This document shows, one piece after another, positions 23,187 to 31,170 of a stretch of 37,649 nt of DNA. The stretch spans positions 1 through 37,649 of the forward strand of contig CAZGSL010000018.1 of NCBI GenBank assembly GCA_964528445.1, given 5' to 3'. The stretch's first letter is position 1; each line of letters begins with the position of its first letter. The translations under genes and the position numbers were made by a program. Under the pieces are notes generated by a model that ran no database searches, was not told where the DNA came from, and saw only the letters and a list, made by a program, of their open reading frames with translations. Origin of the DNA: JAXHMM01 sp964528445 (GTDB taxonomy: Bacteria; Bacteroidota; Rhodothermia; Balneolales; Balneolaceae).

Positions 23187-25691
23187 CTATCCGTCAAATT
23201 CATCCAGTTCATCCAGTAGTTGCTCCAGTTCCTCCTCGTCATCCACCAGTACGTCACGGGCGGTGCTCCCCTGATAGGGTCCTACGACTCCGGCGTTGTA
23301 AAGTTGGTCGATGATGCGGCCTGCCCGGTTGTATCCGATCTTCAGTTTGCGCTGCAGTAGCGAGACCGAGCCCTGCTGGTGCAGAACCACAATTTTGGCC
23401 GCCGCCTCGAAAAGCTCATCGATCTCCTCCAGCGGATCGGGGATGTCGCCGCTCGCCTCTTCATCCTCTACAACGGGCAGGTGGTAAGGATGTTTGAATC
23501 CCCGCTGATTTCCAATAAAAGCGGTAATGCGTTCGACCTCTTCGGGCGCCACATAGGCGTTCTGCAGGCGGGTCATGCCCCCTCCGTTGGTGAAGAGCAT
23601 ATCCCCGCGCCCGATGAGCTGGTCTGCGCCCCCCACATCCAGAATCGTCCGGGAGTCCACTTTTGAGGCCACCTGGTAGGCAATGCGCGCCGGGAAGTTG
23701 GCCTTGATGGTGCCGGTAATCACATTCACCGAGGGACGCTGGGTAGCGATCACCAGGTGGATGCCTACGGCCCTGGCCAGCTGGGCCAGTCGGGCGATGG
23801 GCTCCTCGATCTGCTTTCCCGCCGTCATCATCAGGTCCGCCAGCTCGTCGATAATCACCACGATATAGGGAAGATGGCGGTGCCCCAGTTCGTCATCCAG
23901 TTCCCCGGCATCGTATTTCTTGTTGTAGTCCTTGATGTCCCGAACCATCGCCATCTTGAGCAGGTCGTAACGCTCATCCATCTCCCTCGTCAGGCTTTCA
24001 AGGGTATCCTTCGCCATGGAGGTGTCGGTAACGATCGGCTCTTCCGCGCCGGGGAGAGTGGCCAGGAAGTGATTCTGTATATGCCGGTAGAGGGAAAGCT
24101 CGATCTTCTTGGGATCGATCATTACAAACTTCAGGTTATCCGGATGGCACTTGTAGAGCAGGCAGGTAATAATGGTGTTGATGCCGACCGTCTTTCCCGA
24201 TCCCGTGGCGCCCGCCATAAGCAGGTGGGGCAGCCGGGTCAGGTCCACCAGGAACACCTCGTTTTCGATGGTTTTCCCGAAGGCGACCGGCAGCTCATGG
24301 TCGGTCTCCACGAACTTCTTGGTATTGATGACCGACTTCACGTAGACCGTCTCGCGCGCGCCGTTGGGCACCTCGATTCCCACCGCCGAGCGGCCCGGAA
24401 TGGGGGCGATGATACGCAGCCCGTGAGATGCCGTGGCCATCTTCAGGTCGTTGGCATAGCTCTCGATCTTGCTGATCTTGACATCGGGCGCCGGCTCCAG
24501 CTCATACAGCGTAACGGTGGGGCCGACGATGGCATTTATGCTCAGGATTTCAATCTTGTGGCGCTTCAGCTTGTCGAGGATAATGCGCTTGTTCTCCTTG
24601 ATCTCCTCCAGGTCGACCTCGTTGCCCTCCTCGGGGGGCGACTCCAGCAGGTCTATGGTGGGGAACTTGTACTTGATCTCCGGCACCTCCCGGGCCTTGT
24701 CCTTGTTCATCCGCTCCAGCTCCCGCTCGTCGGCTTCCTCGTCGCCCTTGCCTACGTAGACGGAGATATCCACGTCATCCTCCTCATCCTCCGCGACTTT
24801 TCGGGCTTCGCTTTTATCCAGTACCGCACGGGGGCGCTGATCGAGAGACTGAACTTCCTCCTGTTCCTCCCTGCGGCGCTGTTCATCCTCTTTCTGGGAT
24901 TGCTCCACGATTTCGTCGATGCTGGGAGGAGAGGCCCCGGTTTCGCCGGGTGAGGAGGGGGCGGGTGCGGTTTCACGCTGTTCCTTCTCCCGCCTCTCGG
25001 CCTGCTGGCGGTCTTCCACCTCCTGCTCACGCCGGCGCTTTTTGCGCTGCTCTTCGCGCTCTTCCTTTTTACGCTCCCAGCTCTCCCTGAGGCCGGCTGC
25101 CCAGGAGGAGACCCGGTCGATGGATCGCTGCAGGTCGCGGTCAACCACCATCATAACCGTCACCACGAGCAGGGCTACAAGGATGATGATGGAACCCACT
25201 CCGGTAACATTCTGAAGAATGCTCGCTGAGCCGATGCCGGCATGGCCGGCCCAGGCGGAACTGTACCATTCGTACTGGTTGTAGAACCAGCCCAGGGTAG
25301 TGGAGAGCAACACCATGCTCCACAATCCGACGCCCATCGGCCATAATGTTTCCCGGGCGTCGCGATGGCGAAATGTCACCCAGCCCATTCCCAGTATGAT
25401 CAGCGGAACGATAAAGCTGACGTAACCGAAGAGGCGGAAGACAAAAAAGTGGGAGATATACGCCCCTACTACTCCAAGCCAGTTCTGTATGCGAAGGGAG
25501 GGACCGCTGTCGACCGAGAGCAGGCTGTCGGCGGAGAGGGAACGGAGCACGCTGTAGTCGGCCGGGTGATAGGAGATGATGCTCAGGCCCGTCAGGGCTC
25601 CAATCAACACGATCAGGATGCCGGCGATCTCCATTTTCCGGTCAGAGGAGATTCCCCCGAAAAACGAAGACGAACTATTCTTCTTTGCCAT
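23187..25691 (-). CDS. ftsK: DNA translocase FtsK/SpoIIIE
   Basis: Starting at the ATG at 25691 (MAKKNSSSSFFGG), the protein has 834 residues. An N-terminal four-helix membrane domain (about 20-180) is followed by a charged linker (about 190-330) and the FtsK alpha/beta motor. Walker A is GATGSGKT (about residue 490) and Walker B is IVVIIDELADLM (about 612). The C-terminal winged-helix gamma domain (about 760-825, QGSVSLLQRKLKIGYNRAGR) reads chromosome KOPS-type sequences. It pumps terminal DNA across the division septum and activates dimer resolution. The start overlaps the end of comB by 17 bases. Confidence 0.96.
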   Translation of the reverse strand: MAKKNSSSSFFGGISSDRKMEIAGILIVLIGALTGLSIISYHPADYSVLRSLSADSLLSVDSGPSLRIQNWLGVVGAYISHFFVFRLFGYVSFIVPLIILGMGWVTFRHRDARETLWPMGVGLWSMVLLSTTLGWFYNQYEWYSSAWAGHAGIGSASILQNVTGVGSIIILVALLVVTVMMVVDRDLQRSIDRVSSWAAGLRESWERKKEEREEQRKKRRREQEVEDRQQAERREKEQRETAPAPSSPGETGASPPSIDEIVEQSQKEDEQRRREEQEEVQSLDQRPRAVLDKSEARKVAEDEEDDVDISVYVGKGDEEADERELERMNKDKAREVPEIKYKFPTIDLLESPPEEGNEVDLEEIKENKRIILDKLKRHKIEILSINAIVGPTVTLYELEPAPDVKISKIESYANDLKMATASHGLRIIAPIPGRSAVGIEVPNGARETVYVKSVINTKKFVETDHELPVAFGKTIENEVFLVDLTRLPHLLMAGATGSGKTVGINTIITCLLYKCHPDNLKFVMIDPKKIELSLYRHIQNHFLATLPGAEEPIVTDTSMAKDTLESLTREMDERYDLLKMAMVRDIKDYNKKYDAGELDDELGHRHLPYIVVIIDELADLMMTAGKQIEEPIARLAQLARAVGIHLVIATQRPSVNVITGTIKANFPARIAYQVASKVDSRTILDVGGADQLIGRGDMLFTNGGGMTRLQNAYVAPEEVERITAFIGNQRGFKHPYHLPVVEDEEASGDIPDPLEEIDELFEAAAKIVVLHQQGSVSLLQRKLKIGYNRAGRIIDQLYNAGVVGPYQGSTARDVLVDDEEELEQLLDELDEFDG

Positions 25692-26415
25692 GGATATTTG
25701 AGATGATTCCCTCATGCATGGCCGGCAGGACGTCGCTTGCGCTGACCTGGGAGCAGAACCGGAGGTCCTCTTCGCCGACGACGTCCTTCAGGCGTGCCGC
25801 ATGATTTGATGAAAACACTGCCTCTTCAATATCATTACCAAATTTTTCATAAAGACCAAAAACCACCTTGGCCCCGTCTCTCGCGTCCGAGGGCAGGTTT
25901 CCATCGCCAAGTTCGTAAATAATATTCCCGGCACAAAGTAAATCTTCCATGGAGAGGCGCCCCCTCCAGCCCGCGCAAACCAGTACAATTTCATTGTCGC
26001 TCTTCCCCAGGTGATCGGCCAGGACTCCCAAGTTACGGAAACAGCCCACATAGATCTCGCCGGCCAGAGAGGATCGCTTGAGCGCCCGGGTACCGTTGGT
26101 GGTTTTGAGTATGATGGTATGTCCCTTTACCGCTTCGGGAGTATATTCAAGCGGGGAGTTGCCCAGATCGTAGCCTTCGATTTTAACCCCGTCCTTCTCA
26201 CCGCACAACAGATAGTGAGAGGAGTCCAGGTTTTGGGAAATGCGTCCTGCCGCGTCCATGTCGCCCACCGGGATAATTCCTTTCGCCCCGTTTTCAAGAG
26301 CCGCCGTAATGGTGGTGCTGGCACGCAGCACGTCGATCATGACCACGGTTTTGCCCCGTAGTTCTTCTTCCTGGAAGGCATCCGCCGAGGTATATACTTC
26401 CATTTGATGGTTCAT
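25675..26415 (-). CDS. comB: 2-phosphosulfolactate phosphatase
   Basis: A 246-residue ComB-family magnesium-dependent phosphatase. It shows MIDVLRASTTITAALENGA near the N-terminus, LKTTNGTRAL in the middle and LVCAGWRGRLSMEDLLCAG, all hallmark positions of the family. ComB converts 2-phosphosulfolactate to 3-sulfolactate, a step to coenzyme M in archaea and to sulfolactate in some bacteria. The first-step enzyme (ComA, phosphosulfolactate synthase) is not in the window. It lies between gcvT and ftsK, with no obvious pathway partner. Sulfolactate might feed sulfonate metabolism. A link to the sulfonolipids of this group is only speculation. Confidence 0.93.
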   Translation of the reverse strand: MNHQMEVYTSADAFQEEELRGKTVVMIDVLRASTTITAALENGAKGIIPVGDMDAAGRISQNLDSSHYLLCGEKDGVKIEGYDLGNSPLEYTPEAVKGHTIILKTTNGTRALKRSSLAGEIYVGCFRNLGVLADHLGKSDNEIVLVCAGWRGRLSMEDLLCAGNIIYELGDGNLPSDARDGAKVVFGLYEKFGNDIEEAVFSSNHAARLKDVVGEEDLRFCSQVSASDVLPAMHEGIISNIHGKEE

Positions 26416-26481
26416 TGACGCAGGTGTGCTGGTTTGAATATTTGGGGAATGAGGAGAACGGTACGGTACCGGCCCGGCGCT

Positions 26482-27579
26482 CTATTTCTGTACAAAAGGA
26501 GGATTTTGTACGTTCGCTTCCGCCCTGTTGTTCCGGATGGAAACAAACACCGTCTCACCTTCCCGGGCATAATCTGTTCGGACATATCCCATGGCAATGT
26601 TCTTTCCAAGGGTAATGGACCGCGACCCGCTGGTCACTTCGCCGATGGTTTCGCCCTCTCCGTCCGTAATCGCATGGCCCTCGCGGGGTATGGAACGGGG
26701 GTCGTCAATCACCAGACCCACAAGTTTGCGCTGCAACCCCTGCTCCCTGACTTTCAGGAGAGCATCTTTTCCTATAAAATCGTTTTTATCAAGCTTGGTA
26801 AGCCAGCCCAGGCGCGCTTCCAGCGGATGGGTCTCCCTGCTTATGTCATGGCCGTACAGGGCGAATCCCATCTCCAGCCGAAGGGTGTCGCGGGCTCCCA
26901 GGCCACACGGCTCAATGCCGAACTCTTCCCCCGCTTCCATCACCGCCTCCCAGACCGCCTCGGGGTCGGCGTCCTCGAGATCAAAATAGATCTCAAATCC
27001 CTTCTCCCCCGTATAGCCGGTCGCCGAAAGCAGTATGTTGTCGAAACCGGCAAAACGCCCTTTTTCAAACGCGTAGAAGGAGATTTCATCCAACTCGATA
27101 TCGGTCAGTTTCTGCAGGGTTTTGACCGAGTCCGGCCCCTGTACGGCAAGCAGGCAGATGCGGCCGGAGCGGTCGTTCACCGAGGCATCGAAGTGATTAT
27201 TCCTGACGATCCAGTTGTAGTCTTTCTCTATATTGGAGGCGTTCACCACCATCATGTAACGATTCTCCCCAAGCATATAAACGATAAGGTCGTCAACGAT
27301 CCCCCCGTTTTCGTAACACATGCAGGTGTATTGCGCCCTGCCGGGGGAGATCGCCGTTATATCGTTCACCGTCAGGTACTGTATCAGGTCGCCCGCCTCT
27401 TCCCCCTCCACGAAAAACTCGCCCATGTGGGAGACGTCGAAGATGCCCACGCTCTCGCGTACCGCGTTATGCTCCTTCCGGATGCTGTCGTACCGAACGG
27501 GCATGTCGAATCCGCCGAAATCGATGATTTTGGCGCCGGCCCGCTCGTGAATATCGTAAAAGGGGGTTCGCTTTCCCAT
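26482..27579 (-). CDS. gcvT: Aminomethyltransferase, glycine cleavage system T protein
   Basis: A 365-residue GcvT. The ATG at 27579 gives the usual beginning MGKRTPFYDIHERAGAKIID. The protein carries the tetrahydrofolate-binding fold with GIFDVSHMGEF, GRAQYTCMCYENGGIVDDL, CLLAVQGPDS, TGYTGEKGFEIYF and the C-terminal barrel (VTSGSRSITLGKNIAMGYV). It releases ammonia and transfers the methylene group to tetrahydrofolate. The gcvH and gcvP partners are not in this window. The 224-base gap upstream has a strong hairpin (27621-27646) and is shared with the divergent mrp gene. Confidence 0.96.
   Translation of the reverse strand: MGKRTPFYDIHERAGAKIIDFGGFDMPVRYDSIRKEHNAVRESVGIFDVSHMGEFFVEGEEAGDLIQYLTVNDITAISPGRAQYTCMCYENGGIVDDLIVYMLGENRYMMVVNASNIEKDYNWIVRNNHFDASVNDRSGRICLLAVQGPDSVKTLQKLTDIELDEISFYAFEKGRFAGFDNILLSATGYTGEKGFEIYFDLEDADPEAVWEAVMEAGEEFGIEPCGLGARDTLRLEMGFALYGHDISRETHPLEARLGWLTKLDKNDFIGKDALLKVREQGLQRKLVGLVIDDPRSIPREGHAITDGEGETIGEVTSGSRSITLGKNIAMGYVRTDYAREGETVFVSIRNNRAEANVQNPPFVQK
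26490..26511. repeat. Inverted repeat in the last codons of gcvT
   Basis: GTACAAAA-GGAGGA-TTTTGTAC has perfect 8-base arms and lies just before the gcvT stop codon. It is coding sequence, AT-rich in the stem and lacks a following T run on the gcvT strand, so it is unlikely to be a strong terminator by itself. It might slow transcription or protect the 3' end between gcvT and comB. Confidence 0.3.
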
Positions 27580-27620
27580 GGACGCTGGTTGGTAACAGGG
27601 TCGGTTGAGGTTTCCGCGAA

Positions 27621-27646
27621 GAAGGAGCCGGCACGGCGGCTCCTTC
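27621..27646 (-). promoter_or_regulatory. Strong hairpin in the gcvT upstream leader
   Basis: GAAGGAGCCG-GCACGG-CGGCTCCTTC is a perfect 10-base-pair hairpin with a 6-base loop, 42 bases before the gcvT ATG. A T tract precedes it on the gcvT strand and does not follow it, so it is not a classical terminator for gcvT. It does not fit the glycine riboswitch consensus. It may be a leader structure or an operator. Confidence 0.4.
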
Positions 27647-27802
27647 AAAAAGTCGAAAGTTAACCATTTATGGATAGAATGGAGAATGAATTTCTGCCGC
27701 GGACATCGTTTAGCATCTCAGAGTAAATCCTTATCTTAACGAGTCTGTAATCTACAGTCAGTCCCAAACGGCTCCCGTCACTATTCGTAAATTAACGATC
27801 CC

Positions 27803-28960
27803 ATGAGTATCAAAAAACAACAGGTCCGCACGGCTCTGACCCACGTCATGCACCCCGACAACGAAAAAGACGTGGTCAGCCTCGATATGGTGGAGGACCT
27901 GGTCGTGCAGGACAAATTTATCACCTTCACCCTCGAGCTGCCCGAAAAAAACGCCGAACTCGAAGCCGAGCTCAAGGAACGGTGTTCCGAAGCGATCCGG
28001 AAGTATGTGGACGAGGAGGCGGTTATGGATATCACTACCGCCGTGAACATCTCGAAGTGGAGCAGCGAGCAAGACGACGGCAAACCGGAGTTTCCCGGTC
28101 AGGGCCACCGCCAAAAGAAACAGGAGGAAGAGGAGCCCGGGGAGATCCTGGCCGGATGCAAAAACATTATTGCCGTAGCTTCCGGCAAGGGCGGAGTGGG
28201 CAAATCCACCGTTGCCGTGAACCTGGCTTGCGGTATTGCCCGCACCGGCGCCAATGTGGGACTGCTGGATACCGACATCTACGGACCCAGTATTCCCACG
28301 ATGATGGACAGTCACGAACGGCCCAACATTACCACCCGCAAGAAACTCATTCCTCTTGAGAAGCATGGCGTGAAGTTTCTCTCCATGGGACTGCTGGTGG
28401 ATCCCGACCAGGCGATGATCTGGCGGGGCCCTATGGTTACAAGCGCCGTCAAGCAATTCATGCGCGAAGTGGAGTGGGGTACGTTGGATTATATGATACT
28501 GGATCTCCCGCCGGGCACAGGTGACGTGCAGCTTACCATTGTACAGACGGTGCCGCTGACCGGCGCCATTGTGGTCTCAACTCCCCAGAACGTGGCATTG
28601 GACGACGCCCGGAAAGGGGTGGCCATGTTCAAGAAAGTGAATGTACCGGTACTGGGAATTGTAGAGAACATGTCCTGGTTCACACCTCCCGAACTGCCCG
28701 AGAAGAAATATTACATTTTCGGCAAGCACGGTGCGCGCAACCTGGCCGAACGAATGGGCATTAACTTCCTGGGAGAAATCCCTTTGGAGCAGGAGTTGCG
28801 CGAGAGCGGCGACAGCGGTACGCCGATGGTACTCCGGGAAGATGATTCTCTCTCAAAGCAGGCCTTTATTGAACTCTCCCAGAATACCATCCAGCAGCTC
28901 GCGATACGCAATGAGCAGGAGGAGCCGACCGAAAAGGTCGATATCAAGATCAAACCCTAA
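27803..28960 (+). CDS. mrp: Mrp/NBP35-family iron-sulfur cluster carrier ATPase
   Basis: A 385-residue P-loop ATPase. An N-terminal MIP18/DUF59-type domain (about 1-90) precedes the ParA-like ATPase with a deviant Walker A (SGKGGVGKSTVAVNLA, about 126-140) and the MIWRGPMVTSAVKQF and YMILDLPPGTGD motifs. The family loads Fe-S clusters on apoproteins. The CXXC cluster-binding motif normally following the NMS element is absent: here the sequence is NMSWFTPPELPEKKYYIFG, a form common in Bacteroidota. The gene converges with hutG and their stop codons overlap. Confidence 0.93.
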   Translation: MSIKKQQVRTALTHVMHPDNEKDVVSLDMVEDLVVQDKFITFTLELPEKNAELEAELKERCSEAIRKYVDEEAVMDITTAVNISKWSSEQDDGKPEFPGQGHRQKKQEEEEPGEILAGCKNIIAVASGKGGVGKSTVAVNLACGIARTGANVGLLDTDIYGPSIPTMMDSHERPNITTRKKLIPLEKHGVKFLSMGLLVDPDQAMIWRGPMVTSAVKQFMREVEWGTLDYMILDLPPGTGDVQLTIVQTVPLTGAIVVSTPQNVALDDARKGVAMFKKVNVPVLGIVENMSWFTPPELPEKKYYIFGKHGARNLAERMGINFLGEIPLEQELRESGDSGTPMVLREDDSLSKQAFIELSQNTIQQLAIRNEQEEPTEKVDIKIKP

Positions 28961-29898
28961 AGGCCTCGATGGCTCAGGCCCAGCAGGAAATGCCAGATGG
29001 TCAAGGCGCCCAGCCTCGCCGTCTGTCCGTCACGGTCGTACGGGGGATTCACTTCCGACAGATCGAAGGAGGTTACCTTTTTGTTTCTTCCCGCCAGGTA
29101 GGCCGCCGTCATCCAGAGATCCGGATGCAGTCCGTTGGCACAAGGCGCGCTGACGCCGGGCGCGTAGGCTTGATCCACCGCATCCATGTCGAACGTCACC
29201 ATCAGGCGGTCGGAGTAATGATCATGAAAAATCTGCGGCACCGAAGTGAGGGTGGTGTCCTCCCGGAAGATGCAGCTGCCCCCGTTGTCGCGGATGTAGG
29301 CGACATGGGAAGCGGCCGCCGCGCAGGGCTGGAGTCCGGCCACCAGGTAACGGTCGCAGATTTCCGCGGGATGCTCGATGGCCTGCCGGAAGGGAGAGCC
29401 GGAGTGGGGCTTGCCCTCCTTCAGTGGACGTACGTCTGCATGAGCGTCGAAGTTCAGAACGGCGGTTTTGAGTCGTCCCGATACGTATCCGCAGAAATGG
29501 GCAAAGGCCGTTTCGTGTCCCCCTCCCAAGATGACGGGTATCGTTCCGTTCTGCAGGTATCCGGCGATGATCTCCCCGAAAGCCTCCTGGCTTTGTGCCA
29601 GGTTCCCCTCCAGCTGAACGTTTCCCAGGTCGCGGGTATGCTCCAGCAGGTGTTTATGCTCGCCCGGCCTCTCCGCATCGGGAGTCATTCCGTAGAGCAT
29701 CCGGCGTATGGCATCCGGTCCTTCGGAGGCGCCGGGACGTCCCCCGTTACGGCGGACCCCCTCGTCCGACGGAAATCCCAGGATTACCGCACGAAGGTCG
29801 TTGTCCGGCACCTCTTCCCCGGCCAGAAGATGTCCCACGCGCGGATCGTCCTCCGCCGTTTCGGGAACCGGTATGTCAGCAAGCTGAATAGAGGACAT
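28957..29898 (-). CDS. hutG: Formimidoylglutamase-like ureohydrolase (arginase/agmatinase fold)
   Basis: A 313-residue ureohydrolase. The dinuclear manganese site is seen as GGGHE, FDAHADVRP and FDMDAVD. HutG cuts N-formimidoyl-L-glutamate to glutamate and formamide, the last step of histidine degradation. The family also includes arginase and agmatinase, but hutI and hutH on the same strand within 5 kb favour HutG. The stop overlaps the mrp stop by four bases. Upstream lies a candidate promoter (29934-29962) overlapped by an inverted repeat, suggesting separate regulation from hutI-hutH. Confidence 0.88.
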   Translation of the reverse strand: MSSIQLADIPVPETAEDDPRVGHLLAGEEVPDNDLRAVILGFPSDEGVRRNGGRPGASEGPDAIRRMLYGMTPDAERPGEHKHLLEHTRDLGNVQLEGNLAQSQEAFGEIIAGYLQNGTIPVILGGGHETAFAHFCGYVSGRLKTAVLNFDAHADVRPLKEGKPHSGSPFRQAIEHPAEICDRYLVAGLQPCAAAASHVAYIRDNGGSCIFREDTTLTSVPQIFHDHYSDRLMVTFDMDAVDQAYAPGVSAPCANGLHPDLWMTAAYLAGRNKKVTSFDLSEVNPPYDRDGQTARLGALTIWHFLLGLSHRGL

Positions 29899-29933
29899 GA
29901 GCGGCGGACTTCGGTTTGCTTGTCAGGACAGGT

Positions 29934-29962
29934 AAAGTACAAAGCGCAGGTGCTATCCAAAA
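29934..29962 (-). promoter_or_regulatory. Candidate hutG promoter
   Basis: On the minus strand, TTTTGG (29957-29962) and TACTTT (29934-29939) are separated by 17 bases. The predicted start of transcription lies about 30 bases before the hutG ATG. The match to -35 is weak, but the -10 is reasonable. Confidence 0.35.
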
Positions 29963-29972
29963 GCACCTGTGC
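29944..29972. promoter_or_regulatory. Inverted repeat between hutG and the TPR lipoprotein gene
   Basis: GCGCAGGTGCT-ATCCAAA-AGCACCTGTGC pairs over 11 bases with one wobble position. It covers the -35 box and part of the spacer of the candidate hutG promoter. No T tract follows on the plus strand. It could be an operator for a histidine-responsive regulator or a structured leader of the divergent gene. Confidence 0.45.
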
Positions 29973-30048
29973 ATTTTGATATCAGGCGCATATTGCTCTT
30001 ATTGATTTACATTAAACGCCAAATTACAGGCCACGGTATTTCCATATT

Positions 30049-31134
30049 ATGCATTCCCGATCTCCTGCTCTCCTGATTCTCTCCCTGTTGCTTCTGATCT
30101 CCTGCTCCTCCCCGCAGGGAGAACAGTCCGACGAAACCGGGGACTCCGGCGATCCGCTCTCGCTGGGATCCATTGATTTCCCGAACTCCGCCGAGGGCGA
30201 GGCGGAGCAGGAGTTCCTCACCGGCGTGCTCGCCCTGCACAGCTTCTGGTATCCGGAAGCGCGCGACCACTTCCGGCGCGCCCGGGAACTGGATCCCCGG
30301 CTGGCTATCGCCTACTGGGGCGAGACGATGACCCACGACCACCCGCTCTGGCAGCAGCACGACCAGGAGGCGGGCATGGAGGTGCTGAACGCGCTGGACG
30401 AACAGATCGCCGGGGAGGGCGTCGACTGGACCGGGCGCGAGCGCATGTACGTGGAAGCGGCGAGAGCGCTTTTCAACCCCGAGCTGTCGATGGAGGAGAG
30501 GCGGGTGGCCTGGGCCGAGCAGACGCGGGCCATCACCGAAGCCCACCCGGAGGACGACGAGGCCCTGGCTTTCAACGCGCTGGCACAGATGACTCTGCCC
30601 AGCCATGACTACGACGATCCCGAGCCGCAGAAGGTGACGGCCATCGCCTCCGAGCTGGAAAACCTCTATCAGCGCAACCCGCAGCATCCGGGTGCCATGC
30701 ACTATCTTATTCACGTGTACGACAACGATACCTTCGCGCCCCTGGGACTCCGGCCGGCCGACGACTACGCCGACGTGGCCTACTCCTCCTCCCACGCCAT
30801 TCACATGCCCAGCCACATCTACCGGCAGCTGGGCATGTGGCAGGAGGTCATTGATGCCAATATCGCCGCCTGGGAAGCCTCCATCGAGTGGCAGCAGGAG
30901 AGCGACCGGCCGCTGCGTGACCGCGACTACCATGCTTACAACTGGCTTTTCGACACCTACATGCAGGTGGAAGAGTACGGCAACGCCTGCGACGTACTGT
31001 CGAACGTACGCAGCATCCGGGACGAAGCGGAATCGATGGGAGAGGAGCCGGGACGCATTCCCTCGGTTATTGAGCACATGAGCAGCCAGTACGAAGAGGA
31101 GGGCGGTGAGGCGGCACCGGCATGCGAAGAGTAG
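30049..31134 (+). CDS. TPR-repeat lipoprotein
   Basis: A 361-residue lipoprotein. The signal peptide ends with lipobox LISC at Cys19. The rest is helical, with TPR-like pairs and the conserved family landmarks LALHSFWYPEARDHFRRA, AYWGETMTHDHPLW, HPGAMHYLIHVYDN and SSHAIHMPSHIYRQLGMW, which recur in a family of uncharacterised bacterial TPR proteins. The many His residues in MHYLIHVYD and HMPSH suggest a possible metal or ligand site. It is divergent from hutG and convergent with hutI. Function unknown. Confidence 0.82.
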   Translation: MHSRSPALLILSLLLLISCSSPQGEQSDETGDSGDPLSLGSIDFPNSAEGEAEQEFLTGVLALHSFWYPEARDHFRRARELDPRLAIAYWGETMTHDHPLWQQHDQEAGMEVLNALDEQIAGEGVDWTGRERMYVEAARALFNPELSMEERRVAWAEQTRAITEAHPEDDEALAFNALAQMTLPSHDYDDPEPQKVTAIASELENLYQRNPQHPGAMHYLIHVYDNDTFAPLGLRPADDYADVAYSSSHAIHMPSHIYRQLGMWQEVIDANIAAWEASIEWQQESDRPLRDRDYHAYNWLFDTYMQVEEYGNACDVLSNVRSIRDEAESMGEEPGRIPSVIEHMSSQYEEEGGEAAPACEE

Positions 31135-31170
31135 CGAAAGCCAGAAGCCCGTTCGCGTCCGGCCAGGGCC

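Noticed and set aside
27788..27800. Second ArsR-like site before mrp (TCGTA-N4-AACGA)
   Set aside because: It has a mismatch in one arm and no arsenic context, so it is likely to be chance.
27580..27802. Glycine riboswitch before gcvT
   Set aside because: The conserved glycine aptamer sequence blocks were not found on the minus strand. Only a simple hairpin is present.
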